A program made the position numbers and the translations under genes. Below the pieces are notes generated by a model, which had not been told where the DNA came from, made no database searches, and worked only from the letters and a program-made list of their open reading frames with translations. From Streptomyces sp. MS191 (GTDB taxonomy: Bacteria > Actinomycetota > Actinomycetes > Streptomycetales > Streptomycetaceae), in assembly GCF_008042125.1 (NCBI RefSeq), contig NZ_RDBI01000037.1:115478-162918 (forward strand): a stretch of DNA of 47,441 nucleotides, written 5' to 3'. How positions within the stretch are numbered: the stretch's first letter is position 1; every line of letters starts with the position of its first letter. Positions 32,548 to 40,783 of the stretch are shown one piece after another.

Positions 32548-32651
32548 CGGTCCGGCCATCCGCTCGGCATCGGTGGGGCGGAAGCTTCTCCGTCCGACGA
32601 TCGACGGCGGTCAACCCGGGGACGCATTAGGGCATGTGACGCCGTCTCGAT

Positions 32652-32679
32652 CAACCGAAAGGGGGTCTTCTTCCGGTTG
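32652..32679 (+). terminator. Candidate terminator after the large membrane-protein gene
   Basis: A 10-bp stem with one mismatch (32652-32661 with 32670-32679) lies about 105 bases after the stop. The rest of the 329-base gap (32548-32876) shows nothing I can identify apart from the amidase ribosome site GAAGGA. Confidence 0.5.
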
Positions 32680-32876
32680 TTCCGCGTCCTGTCGCCCGAG
32701 GATCCGCAAGGTGTACGGAGCCAGGCGATTTCCGTCGAACCGAGGAGTCGCCGTGCCGCCCCCGAAACACCGGCGGCTCCGGCGGGGGCCGAGATCCGTG
32801 AGGGAATCGGGGTTCCTCGGCACCCCGACCGCCGGCATCGCCGCCCCCCGGACCCCACCGACTCCGAAGGAACACC

Positions 32877-34160
32877 GTGATCCCGCACCTCCTCCGTCGG
32901 GCCGCGCGCGCCTCCGCGGCCTCCGCCTTCGTGCTCGCCTCCGTCGGCCTCACCACCCCCGGCCACGCCGCCGACGCCCCCGTCCCGTGGGCGCCTGACA
33001 CGGCTGCCGGGACGGGCGTACGCGGCATCTCCCTGACCGGTGGCGGCCCCGCCCTGCGGCAGCTGTCCGCGCGTCCCACCGCGCCGTTCAGCATGGTCGG
33101 ACTGACCTGGGCCGATTCGCGCGCCCGGCTCGACGGTACGGCCGAGGTCCGCACCCGGGACCGGCTGACCGGGGTCTGGTCGGCCTGGCGCGCGCTCGAG
33201 ACCGACGTCCGGACGCCCGAGGTGGGGGCCGCCGCGGGCAGGTCCGCACCGCGCGCCGGCACCCAGCCACTGTGGACCGGACCGTCCGACGGCGTCCAGG
33301 TGCGGGTGACCGCGCGGCCCGGTGCCCGCGCGCCGCTGCCCGGCGGACTCCGCCTGGAACTCGTGGACCCCGCCGTCGACCCCGCCGTCGTCCCGGCCGC
33401 CGACGGGGCGCCGCCCGCCCCGGCGTCCGGCACCTCGGGCACCGCCGCCCCGCGGCCCGCCGTCACCCCGCGCGCCGGCTGGGGCGCGGACGAGTCGCTG
33501 GTCGCCGACCCGCCCCGGTACTCGGCCGAGACGAAGGCGGTGTTCGTCCACCACACGGCGGGCAGCAACGACTACGCCTGCGCCGAATCGCCCGACATCA
33601 TCCGCGCGATCTTCCTGTACCACGTGCGGAGTCAGGGCTGGAACGACATCGGCTACCAGTTCCTCGTCGACAAGTGCGGCACCGTCTTCGAGGGCCGGGC
33701 GGGAGGCACCGACCAACCCGTCGTGGGGGCGCAGACCTACGGCTTCAACACGGACACCACGGGCGTCGCCGTCCTCGGCAACTACAACGACGCGGTCTCC
33801 TCGCCGGTGCTGCGCGACGCGATCGCGGCCGTCGCCGCCTGGAAGCTCGGGCTGTACGGACACGACGCCGCCGGAACCGCCGAACTCACCGCGGCCGCCG
33901 ACAGCGGCCTGTTCGAGAAGGGGCAGAAGGTCGTCCTGAACCGGATCTCGGGACATCGCGACGGTTACCCGACCGAATGCCCCGGCGACAACCTGTACGC
34001 CGACCTGCCCACCATCCGCCGCCTGGCCGCGGTCGCGCAGGCGGGCCGAACCCCGTCCGCCGCCGGCTCCGTCTCCGCGGGGCCGGCGCCCCTCCCGAGC
34101 TCCCCTGTGACCGGGGTCACGCGCCGCCCCCGTGATGTCTCCCGGCCCGGACGCGCTTGA
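32877..34160 (+). CDS. Secreted N-acetylmuramoyl-L-alanine amidase (PGRP/Amidase_2)
   Basis: This 427-residue exported protein starts MIPHLLRRAARASAASAFVLASVG and has a signal peptide cleaved near GHAADA (cited positions 1-32). A beta-rich N-terminal domain (about 45-165) precedes a Pro/Ala linker and the PGRP domain (about 195-385), which opens with TPRAGWGADESL. The three Zn2+ ligands are visible: first His of VHHTAGS, the His of SGHRDGYPTECPGD, and the Cys of that same segment. It cleaves the bond between MurNAc and L-Ala in peptidoglycan. Length and organisation match actinobacterial secreted PGRP amidases. GAAGGA sits seven bases before GTG 32877. Confidence 0.93.
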   Translation: MIPHLLRRAARASAASAFVLASVGLTTPGHAADAPVPWAPDTAAGTGVRGISLTGGGPALRQLSARPTAPFSMVGLTWADSRARLDGTAEVRTRDRLTGVWSAWRALETDVRTPEVGAAAGRSAPRAGTQPLWTGPSDGVQVRVTARPGARAPLPGGLRLELVDPAVDPAVVPAADGAPPAPASGTSGTAAPRPAVTPRAGWGADESLVADPPRYSAETKAVFVHHTAGSNDYACAESPDIIRAIFLYHVRSQGWNDIGYQFLVDKCGTVFEGRAGGTDQPVVGAQTYGFNTDTTGVAVLGNYNDAVSSPVLRDAIAAVAAWKLGLYGHDAAGTAELTAAADSGLFEKGQKVVLNRISGHRDGYPTECPGDNLYADLPTIRRLAAVAQAGRTPSAAGSVSAGPAPLPSSPVTGVTRRPRDVSRPGRA

Positions 34161-34205
34161 CCACGTGGCGGGTCCCGCCACTCGGATGGGGGAGGGTGAT
34201 CACGT

Positions 34206-34685
34206 ATGGACCGCGAGGCAGGCGCCCTGTGCGCGGCCGACATGAGGCGGCACGCGGCCGAGTTCGTCGAGCGTGCCGCCGGCCGGGCACGGCTGCCGCT
34301 GGACTACACCGTGGCCAGCCTGCGCCTGGTCGACCGGCTGATCGACGGCCTGCGTCAGGGCGGGAGCCGACGGGCGGACGTCGAGGGGCCGCTGCTCGGC
34401 CTCGGCGCCTACGTCGGTGAGGTGCTGGTGCGGCAGGCCGGGGCGGTGTGGGTGGACCTGCCGCCCAGGCACCTGCTCCGCAAGGTGTTCCGGCATCCCG
34501 TCGGAGTCCGGTTGCCGGACGGGCGGGTGTGGAACCCCCTCGGCCGGACCGTGAACCGCTTCGAGCTCGGCCCGCAGGAGTCCCTCCAGACCTACTTCCT
34601 CACGGTGCACGGCCGCCGGTCGCCGCGGGCGCGCCGTGCCGCGCCCCGGGTCGCCCCCGACAGCGTGCCGACGAGCACCCGCTGA
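34206..34685 (+). CDS. Hypothetical protein, 159 residues
   Basis: The N-terminal half is helical (AADMRRHAAEFVERAAGRARL...). The second part contains LLGLGAYVGEVLVRQAGAVW and a beta-rich LPDGRVWNPLGRTVNRFELG; the Arg/Pro-rich tail is probably disordered. The pattern resembles small immunity-like or DUF3806-type proteins, but I cannot assign it. A GGGAGGG tract lies about 12 bases before ATG 34206. The downstream ECF sigma gene begins 79 bases later. Confidence 0.65.
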   Translation: MDREAGALCAADMRRHAAEFVERAAGRARLPLDYTVASLRLVDRLIDGLRQGGSRRADVEGPLLGLGAYVGEVLVRQAGAVWVDLPPRHLLRKVFRHPVGVRLPDGRVWNPLGRTVNRFELGPQESLQTYFLTVHGRRSPRARRAAPRVAPDSVPTSTR

Positions 34686-34695
34686 CGGTCTGACA

Positions 34696-34710
34696 GGATG
34701 AAAGTCATCC
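34696..34710. promoter_or_regulatory. Palindrome GGATGA-AAG-TCATCC upstream of the ECF sigma gene
   Basis: Perfect 6-bp arms with a 3-base spacer, 11 bases after the preceding stop and 55 bases before the sigma start. It could be an operator or a short terminator. Confidence 0.4.
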
Positions 34711-34764
34711 GGTGTCACCGTGGGGCCGGAGCCGCGGACGCGTACGTGTGGTGAAGAGGGTCGG

Positions 34765-35346
34765 GTGGGTGAGGGAACGGGGAAGGCGCCCCCGGCGGCA
34801 CACGGCCCGGATCTCGCCGCGGCCGTCGAACGTGCCCAGCGGGGTGACGAGGAGGCGTTCGCGGAGGCCTACCGGATCGTGCACCCCGGGCTGCTCGGAT
34901 ACCTGAGGGGCATGGTCGGCGAGGACGCCGAGGACGTGGCCTCCGAAGCGTGGCTGGAGATCGCCCGGGACCTCGGCCGCTTCCGGGGCGACGCCGCGGG
35001 CTTCCGCGGCTGGACCGCGACCATCGCCCGCCACCGCGCCCTCGACCATCTCCGGCGCGCCCGTTCCCGGCCCCGCACCAGCGCACTCGAACAGGACGCC
35101 CGGGAGCTTCCCGCCCCCGGCGACGTCGCGGTCGAGGCCCTGGACGCCCTGTCCACGGAACGCGCGTTGGCGCTGATCGCGGGCCTGCCGCCGGACCAGG
35201 CCGAGGCCGTACTGCTGCGTGTCGTCGTAGGCCTCGACGGAGTCACCTCCGCCCGGGTACTGGGCAAGCGTCCCGGTGCGGTACGGTCCGCGGCACATCG
35301 GGGATTGAAGCGACTTGCCCGGCAACTGAAGGGGAGGGGGAGATGA
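34765..35346 (+). CDS. ECF-type RNA polymerase sigma factor
   Basis: The 193-residue protein has sigma region 2 (AEAYRIVHPGLLGYLRGMVG, then EDVASEAWLEIARDLGRF and TATIARHRALDHLRRA) and region 4 (RALALIAGLPPDQAEAVLLRV...GKRPGAVRSAAHRGLKRL). It is a minimal ECF without C-terminal extension. GTG 34765 is preferred since GAAGAGG lies six bases before; a longer frame from GTG 34720 lacks a site. The downstream gene begins three bases after the stop, as expected for a sigma and its membrane regulator. Confidence 0.92.
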   Translation: MGEGTGKAPPAAHGPDLAAAVERAQRGDEEAFAEAYRIVHPGLLGYLRGMVGEDAEDVASEAWLEIARDLGRFRGDAAGFRGWTATIARHRALDHLRRARSRPRTSALEQDARELPAPGDVAVEALDALSTERALALIAGLPPDQAEAVLLRVVVGLDGVTSARVLGKRPGAVRSAAHRGLKRLARQLKGRGR

Positions 35347-35349
35347 CGG

Positions 35350-36387
35350 ATGCCTGACGAGCCGTGGGACAGAGCGCTGGAGGAGGCTCTCCGGGAGATG
35401 CTGAGCGGGAGCCCGGACACCGTGGACGGCGCCCCCGCGAACCATGCGGCCCACGATGCCGCCGCGCGGAGCCGGCCCGCACGCGAGGCCGCCGAGCGCG
35501 AGGTCCCAGGACACGCCGGAAACGATGCCGACGCCGAGGGCCGCGCGCCCGGCGCTCTCGCGCGCCGGGCGGCCGAGGAGGGAGCCCGTGCCGCGTTCCG
35601 GGCAGCCCGTGACGCCGGCCTCCACACCTCCGGCCCGACGCGCCCTCGCGACGACTGGTCGCCTGCCGCCGCGCGACGCTGCCCGGACAGCGCCCTCAGG
35701 GCCGTCGTGGCCGGACTGCTCGCGAGCCTCACGCTGGGTGGCGTGGCCCTCGCCACCGGAGGTCTGACCGCGGGCTTCTCGGACCCGCCCGCCGCACCGC
35801 GGCCCGCCCGTTCCGCCCCGCACGAGCGGGCGTCCGGCCCCGTGGGCACGGAGACCGGCCGGCCGGGGTCCCCGTACCCGGGCCCTCTGCTCCGGCCGGA
35901 CCGGCACGGGGTCCCGCTTCCCGCCGAGAACCGTGAGGCGCTGTGCCACGCGGTGGGGCTGGGTCCGGAGAAGAGTGGGCGGCAAGCGCAGGGCAACGGC
36001 GGTGGCAGCACCGGGGCCAGGGGCAAGGACCAGGACCGGACGCTGGAATCGACGGTCTGGCGACGGCTCGTGACCGCGGCCGGGGGCGAGGAGCGGGTCG
36101 TCGCCTACTGCCACCGCGAGCCGCGGCCGGACCAGGCCGCGGACGCGGCGGACCCGCCGGCCACGGCGAACCCGCCCGGGACGTCGAAGAACGCGTCGAA
36201 GAAAGCCCCGGGGAAGGGATCGGGGAAGGGGGCGACGCACAACAAGGAGAACAAGGCGAACAAGGCGGACAAGTCGAGCAGGGCGGGCAAGCCGGAGAAG
36301 CGGGCGAAGGGCGCCGAAGGCGACGACGGCAACGCGGGCGGCCGGGGGAACGGCGGCGCGAAGCAGTCGTCCGGCGGCGCCTCCTGA
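35350..36387 (+). CDS. Single-pass membrane protein, putative regulator (anti-sigma-like) of the adjacent ECF sigma factor
   Basis: The 345-residue protein has a cytoplasmic N-terminal part of about 115 residues beginning MPDEPWDRALEEALREMLSG, one membrane helix (about 117-140, ALRAVVAGLLASLTLGGVAL), and an extracytoplasmic region. Outside, two cysteines flank a disordered segment (ALCHAVGLG and VAYCHRE), and the last about 70 residues are Lys/Asn/Gly-rich. Position and topology fit an anti-sigma factor, but no HxxxCxxC zinc motif is present. Overlap in transcription is certain from the 3-base gap; the role is inferred from context only. Confidence 0.75.
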   Translation: MPDEPWDRALEEALREMLSGSPDTVDGAPANHAAHDAAARSRPAREAAEREVPGHAGNDADAEGRAPGALARRAAEEGARAAFRAARDAGLHTSGPTRPRDDWSPAAARRCPDSALRAVVAGLLASLTLGGVALATGGLTAGFSDPPAAPRPARSAPHERASGPVGTETGRPGSPYPGPLLRPDRHGVPLPAENREALCHAVGLGPEKSGRQAQGNGGGSTGARGKDQDRTLESTVWRRLVTAAGGEERVVAYCHREPRPDQAADAADPPATANPPGTSKNASKKAPGKGSGKGATHNKENKANKADKSSRAGKPEKRAKGAEGDDGNAGGRGNGGAKQSSGGAS

Positions 36388-36411
36388 TGTGTGCCGGGCG
36401 GCCGGGGGAGT

Positions 36412-37698
36412 TCAGACGGGCTGCGGCGTCAGGCGCTTCAGCCCCTTGCGGTCGTAGTAGGACGTCATCGCGAAGCCGAACAGCAGCGCCAGGACGGTGC
36501 CGAGCGCGATCATGAGCCAGGCGCGGCCGAGACCGGCGTCGCCGCGGGCGTCGAAGTACAGGATCGCCCTTACCCCGTCGCTGAGTTGGCGCATCGGTTC
36601 GAAGTACGAGAGGAAGCGGTAGAACGCGGGGACGGCCTCGAGCGGCACGGTGGCGCCGGACGACGGGAGGCCGAGGACGATGAAGACGAACATGGACACC
36701 AGCTGTCCCACCCCGCCGAAGGCGGCGTTGATGGCCTGCACCCCGAGGCCGACCGCCAGCGAGGCGCAGTACGAGTAGATCCACAGCAGCGGCAGACGGG
36801 TCGCGTCCATGCCGAGGATCGCGACACAGGCGAGCATCACCAGCGAGACGCTGAGCACCGTGATGCCTGCGGTCATGACCATCTTCAGCAGCAGCGTCTG
36901 GGTGCGGCTGATCGGCACGGTGGGCAGGCGGGCGTGCCAGGGGCCGATCTCGTTGTCGGCGTAGCCGAGGGAGGTGTCCACGGCGTTGTTGATGACGTTG
37001 GCGCCGAGGAAGCCGGCGAGGACGAGGAGCAGCGTGTAGTAGAACGCGCTCAGTCCGAGGCCGCTGTGGCCGCCCAGGGGGTGGCCGACCTTCGTCACCA
37101 CGTTCACCGGGTCGACGAGCAGCAGCCGGGTGGTGGACGTCGTCGCGGCGCCGGTCGAGGCCGCCGTGAGGCGTTCGCCGATCGTGCGGGACGCCTGGTG
37201 GGCGGCCGCCGTGGAGATCTGGCTCGCGAGGGAGGAGCCGAGACTGCCCTTGCCGGGATTGGTGAGCACCGTGATCGTCGGCCGGGCGGTCGCGTTCGCC
37301 GTGGTCAGCGCGGTGACCGACGCGGTGAAGTCGGCGGGGATGACGAGCGCGCCGAAGATCTTGCCGGAGTCGAGCCGGTCCTGTGCCTCGGCGAGGGTGA
37401 GGGTCTGCCACTCGGCGGCGACGGTCCTCCGGTCGCCGGTGATCGCCCGGCTGATCTGCGTCCCGATGTTCTGCTGCTGCCCGGGCGGTGGGGCGCCCCG
37501 GTCGGCGTTGACGAGGCCGATGGGCAGGTTCCGCAGGTCGCCCTGGGGGTTGACGACGCCGCCCATGTAGAGGAGGGACAGCAGCAGGGCGAGCAGTCCC
37601 GTGAGGATCGTGGGCATCACCCACAGCCGCGGACGACGCAGCAGGGTGCCGGCGCGGACCAGCGGACCGTCGTCCGGACGCGTGCTCGGGGAGGTCAT
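36412..37698 (-). CDS. YhgE/Pip- or DUF3533-type ABC-2 membrane protein
   Basis: A 428-residue protein with a membrane helix at about 28-48 (WVMPTILTGLLALLLSLLYMG; cited in part), then a soluble extracytoplasmic domain of about 155 residues (NLPIGLVNADRGAPPPGQQQ; GALVIPADFTASVTAL), and five further helices in the C-terminal half. This is the ABC-2/YhgE (Pip, SNG1/DUF3533) arrangement seen in ESX- or efflux-linked proteins. The role is unknown. GGAGAAG precedes ATG 37698. The ends of this gene and the membrane regulator at 35350 are 24 bases apart and convergent. Confidence 0.82.
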   Translation of the reverse strand: MTSPSTRPDDGPLVRAGTLLRRPRLWVMPTILTGLLALLLSLLYMGGVVNPQGDLRNLPIGLVNADRGAPPPGQQQNIGTQISRAITGDRRTVAAEWQTLTLAEAQDRLDSGKIFGALVIPADFTASVTALTTANATARPTITVLTNPGKGSLGSSLASQISTAAAHQASRTIGERLTAASTGAATTSTTRLLLVDPVNVVTKVGHPLGGHSGLGLSAFYYTLLLVLAGFLGANVINNAVDTSLGYADNEIGPWHARLPTVPISRTQTLLLKMVMTAGITVLSVSLVMLACVAILGMDATRLPLLWIYSYCASLAVGLGVQAINAAFGGVGQLVSMFVFIVLGLPSSGATVPLEAVPAFYRFLSYFEPMRQLSDGVRAILYFDARGDAGLGRAWLMIALGTVLALLFGFAMTSYYDRKGLKRLTPQPV

Positions 37699-37910
37699 TC
37701 TTCTCCGTCGGCTCTGGAACAGGTCGGCCCATGATGCGCGGCGCCCCGCCGGGAACCGCGCCGCCTCACCGTGGTGCCCCCCGGCCGGGGCAGGGCGCTC
37801 GCTCGGAGAGGTGAAGCCGCCCGGCCGGGAGCCGTACGCCGCCCGGCCGGGTGCCGTCCGGCCGCTGCCCGGCGTCGTACGGCACCGAAGCCGGGCGTAC
37901 GGGCCCCGAG

Positions 37911-37937
37911 CCTGAGGTCCCGTACGAGGACCTCAGG
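37911..37937 (-). terminator. metE terminator hairpin
   Basis: A 10-bp perfect stem (37911-37920 with 37928-37937) and 7-base loop lie 36 bases beyond the metE stop. Flanking CCCGAG and CTCGGG can extend the pairing around a bulge. The rest of 37699-37972 contains repeated CCCGGCCGGG-type GC sequences and no gene. Confidence 0.65.
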
Positions 37938-37972
37938 TGCTCCGGCTCGGGACCCGGGCGGCATCCGGGACG

Positions 37973-40291
37973 TCAGGTGCCCGGCAGCTCCGCACGCAAC
38001 GCGCGCGCCGCCGCGACCAGGTTCTCCAGGGAAGCGCGGGTCTCCGGCCACGACCTCGTCTTCAGGCCGCAGTCGGGGTTGACCCAGAGGCGTTCGGCCG
38101 GGATCGCCTTGAGCGCCTCGCGCAGCAGACCGGCCGCCTCCTCCGGGGACGGCACGCGCGGGGAGTGGATGTCCCAGACGCCCGGGCCCGCCTCGCGCGG
38201 GTACGCCGCCGAGGCGAGTTCACCCGCCACGGCCATGTGGGAGCGGGCGGCCTCCAGGCTGATGACGTCGGCGTCGAGATCGTCGATCGCCGCCAGGATG
38301 TCCCCGAACTCGGCGTAGCACATGTGGGTGTGGATCTGGGTCTCCGGCCGGACGCCGCTCGTGGTGAGCCGGAACGCCTCCGTCGCCCAGTCGAGATAGG
38401 CGGCGTGCCGCTCCGCCCGCAGCGGGAGCGTCTCGCGCAGGGCCGGCTCGTCGACCTGGATGACGGCGGTGCCGGCCGCCTCCAGGTCGGCCACCTCGTC
38501 GCGCAGCGCCAGGGCGACCTGCCGGGCGGTGTCGGCGAGCGGCAGGTCGTCACGGACGAAGGACCAGGCGAGCATGGTGACCGGCCCGGTGAGCATCCCC
38601 TTGACGGGGCGCTGGGTCAGCGACTGCGCGTACGCGGTCCAGCGCACCGTCATCGGGTCCTGGCGCGAGATGTCCCCGGCCAGGATCGGCGGCCGGACGT
38701 ACCGGGTGCCGTAGGACTGGACCCAGCCGTGCCGGGTGGCGAGGTATCCGGTGAGCTGCTCCGCGAAGTACTGCACCATGTCGTTGCGTTCGGGCTCGCC
38801 GTGGACGAGCACGTCCAGGCCCGTCCGCTCCTGGAAGGCGACGACCTCGCGGATCTCGGCCTCGATCCGCGCCTCGTAGCCGGCCGCGTCGAGCCGGCCC
38901 GCCCGCAGATCGGCGCGGGCCGTCCGCAGTTCGGAGGTCTGCGGGAAGGAGCCGATCGAGGTCGTGGGCAGCGGCGGCAGGCCGAGCCCGGTGCGCTGGG
39001 CGGCCGCACGCAGTGCGTACGGCTGCGGGCGCCTGCGGTCGGCGTCCCCGACCGCCGCCCTGGCCCGGACCGCCGGATCACGGGTCAGCGCGGACGTGGA
39101 ACGGGAGGCGAGGGCGGCGCGGTTGGCGGCGAGTTCGGCCGCGATCGCCCCGGTGCCCCGGGACAGACCGCGGGCGAGGGTGAAGATCTCGCCGGTCTTC
39201 TGGCGGGCGAACGCGAGCCAGCGGGCCACCTGGGGGTCGATGCCCCGTTCGGCCGTGGCGTCGAGCGGCACGTGGAGCAGCGAGCAGGACGCGGCGACGT
39301 CGACCCGTCCGGCGAGCCCCAGCAGGGTGCCGAGGACGGCGAGGGACTTCTCGTAGTCGTTGATCCAGATGTTGCGCCCGTCGACGACTCCCGCGACCAG
39401 GCGCCTGCCGGGCAGTCCGCCGGCCGCGGCGAGATCGTCGAGGTTGGCGGCGGCGGGGCCGGTGAAGTCCAGGGCCAGGCCGTCGACGGGGGTCTTCGCC
39501 AGGACGGGGAGCGCGGCGCCGAGCCGGTCGAAGTAGGAGGCGACGAGCAGCTTGGGCCGGTCGGCGAGCCCGCCGAGTTCCCGGTAGGCGCGGGCGACCG
39601 CGTCCAGTTCGGCCGGGGTGCGGTCCTGGACGAGGGCGGGCTCGTCGAGCTGCACCCACTCGGCGCCCGAAGCCCGCAGGTCGGCCAGGACCTGCGCGTA
39701 CACCGGCAGCAGCCGGTCGAGCAGCGTGAGCGGCCGGAAGTCGTCGGGGACGCCGGGCGCCGGCTTGGCCAGCAGGAGGTAGGTGACGGGGCCGAGCAGG
39801 ACGGGCCGGGCGGCGAGGCCGAGCCCCCGTGCCTCGCGCAGCTCCGCGACCTGCCGTGCGGAGTCGGCCGAAAAGGCGGTGTCGGGCCCGAGTTCGGGGA
39901 CCAGGTAGTGGTAGTTGGTGTCGAACCACTTCGTCATCTCCAGCGGCGCCACCTCCTGCGTGCCGCGCGCCATCGCGAAGTAGCCGTCGAGCGGGTCGGC
40001 CGCGACGGCGGCCCGGTGGCGCTCGGGCACGGCGCCGACCATGACGCTGGTGTCGAGCACGTGGTCGTAGTACGAGAAGTCGCCGGTCGGCACCTCGGTG
40101 ATGCCGGTGTCGGCGAGCTGCATCCAGGTGGCGCGCCGCAGGTCACGGCCGGTCCGGTGGAGGGTTTCGGCGTCGACCCGGCCCTGCCAGTAGCCCTCGA
40201 CGGCCTTCTTCAGTTCACGGTCCCGGCCCTGGCGGGGGTACCCGTACAGGGTGGCCGTCGCCGCGGCCCGTCGTGTCGCCCTTGTCGTCAC
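37973..40291 (-). CDS. metE: Cobalamin-independent methionine synthase
   Basis: This 772-residue MetE transfers the methyl group of 5-methyltetrahydropteroyl-tri-glutamate to homocysteine. It has the duplicated barrel of the family; the Zn2+ ligands are His656, Cys658, Glu680 and Cys741, exactly fifteen residues beyond those of E. coli MetE (641, 643, 665, 726). Motifs include QLDEPALVQD in the N-terminal half and VIQVDEPALRE in the C-terminal half. GTG 40291 is preceded by AAGGAGAG at six bases. A cobalamin riboswitch lies upstream on the same strand, so vitamin B12 should switch it off, as expected if a B12-dependent MetH is available elsewhere. Confidence 0.97.
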   Translation of the reverse strand: MTTRATRRAAATATLYGYPRQGRDRELKKAVEGYWQGRVDAETLHRTGRDLRRATWMQLADTGITEVPTGDFSYYDHVLDTSVMVGAVPERHRAAVAADPLDGYFAMARGTQEVAPLEMTKWFDTNYHYLVPELGPDTAFSADSARQVAELREARGLGLAARPVLLGPVTYLLLAKPAPGVPDDFRPLTLLDRLLPVYAQVLADLRASGAEWVQLDEPALVQDRTPAELDAVARAYRELGGLADRPKLLVASYFDRLGAALPVLAKTPVDGLALDFTGPAAANLDDLAAAGGLPGRRLVAGVVDGRNIWINDYEKSLAVLGTLLGLAGRVDVAASCSLLHVPLDATAERGIDPQVARWLAFARQKTGEIFTLARGLSRGTGAIAAELAANRAALASRSTSALTRDPAVRARAAVGDADRRRPQPYALRAAAQRTGLGLPPLPTTSIGSFPQTSELRTARADLRAGRLDAAGYEARIEAEIREVVAFQERTGLDVLVHGEPERNDMVQYFAEQLTGYLATRHGWVQSYGTRYVRPPILAGDISRQDPMTVRWTAYAQSLTQRPVKGMLTGPVTMLAWSFVRDDLPLADTARQVALALRDEVADLEAAGTAVIQVDEPALRETLPLRAERHAAYLDWATEAFRLTTSGVRPETQIHTHMCYAEFGDILAAIDDLDADVISLEAARSHMAVAGELASAAYPREAGPGVWDIHSPRVPSPEEAAGLLREALKAIPAERLWVNPDCGLKTRSWPETRASLENLVAAARALRAELPGT

Positions 40292-40467
40292 GGAACTCTC
40301 CTTCGCGAGCGTGTCTCCATGCGTCCCGGCGACGGGACGAGGGCGCGAAGGGGTGCGTGGACGAACGGGCCGTGGCCGCCTGCCGTGTCATGCCGGACGC
40401 ATGCGCATCGGTTCGGGGCGGCTCGCCCGCTCTGTACGCCGACCCGCCCTCGAGGTCACCGGGATGT

Positions 40468-40491
40468 CCGCGCGCGAACGGTCGCGCGCGG
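40468..40491 (-). promoter_or_regulatory. Hairpin directly after the aptamer, candidate expression platform
   Basis: A 10-bp GC-only stem (40468-40477 with 40482-40491) with loop ACGG begins where the aptamer ends. There is no U run, so it may act as an intrinsic-type Streptomyces terminator or a pausing element. It lies about 177 bases before the metE start. Confidence 0.5.
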
Positions 40492-40494
40492 GCA

Positions 40495-40690
40495 ACGGGC
40501 AGGTCTTCGGACTCGCGGGCACGCCCACCTCTCTCCGAGGCGGACACCTAGTGGCCGTCGCTTCCCGGACCCGTTCGGGTCCAGTGCGTATGACGGCGGT
40601 CGTTCCCACTCACCGCTGCGGGGCAGTCCCGGATTCCCACCGGGTTCCCTCTTACGACGCGTCCCGACTGGCGGACGGGCGCGAACCAAT
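40495..40690 (-). ncRNA. Cobalamin (B12) riboswitch upstream of metE
   Basis: On the reverse strand the conserved elements appear in the expected order: GAGGGAACCCGGTGGGAATC, then CCGGGACTGCCCCGCAGCGG, GTGAG, a variable domain with a hairpin (GACCCGAACGGGTC), GGCCACTAGG-type segment, and the closing GAGTCCGAAGACCTGCC near 40498-40513. This is the AdoCbl-class aptamer of Streptomyces metE leaders. The 5' limit is set where GGTTCGCGCCCGTCCGCC begins and is approximate. B12 binding would reduce metE expression. The remainder of 40292-40783 shows only an aspA terminator-like stem. Confidence 0.93.
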
Positions 40691-40719
40691 TGCGCCCGCC
40701 ACCCTAGTCGGCCCGCGGG

Positions 40720-40735
40720 CGGGGCCGCCGCCCCG
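40720..40735 (-). terminator. Short GC hairpin after aspA
   Basis: CGGGGC and GCCCCG form a 6-bp stem with a 4-base loop, 48 bases beyond the aspA stop and before the riboswitch. Weak evidence. Confidence 0.35.
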
Positions 40736-40783
40736 GAGGCGAGTTGGCCGGGAATCGAGGTCGGGCCGACGGCCCCCGGCCCG

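Noticed and set aside
34720..34764. Longer N-terminus of the second ECF sigma factor from GTG 34720
   Set aside because: No ribosome site precedes it and the extra residues have no resemblance to sigma factors; GTG 34765 has a good site.
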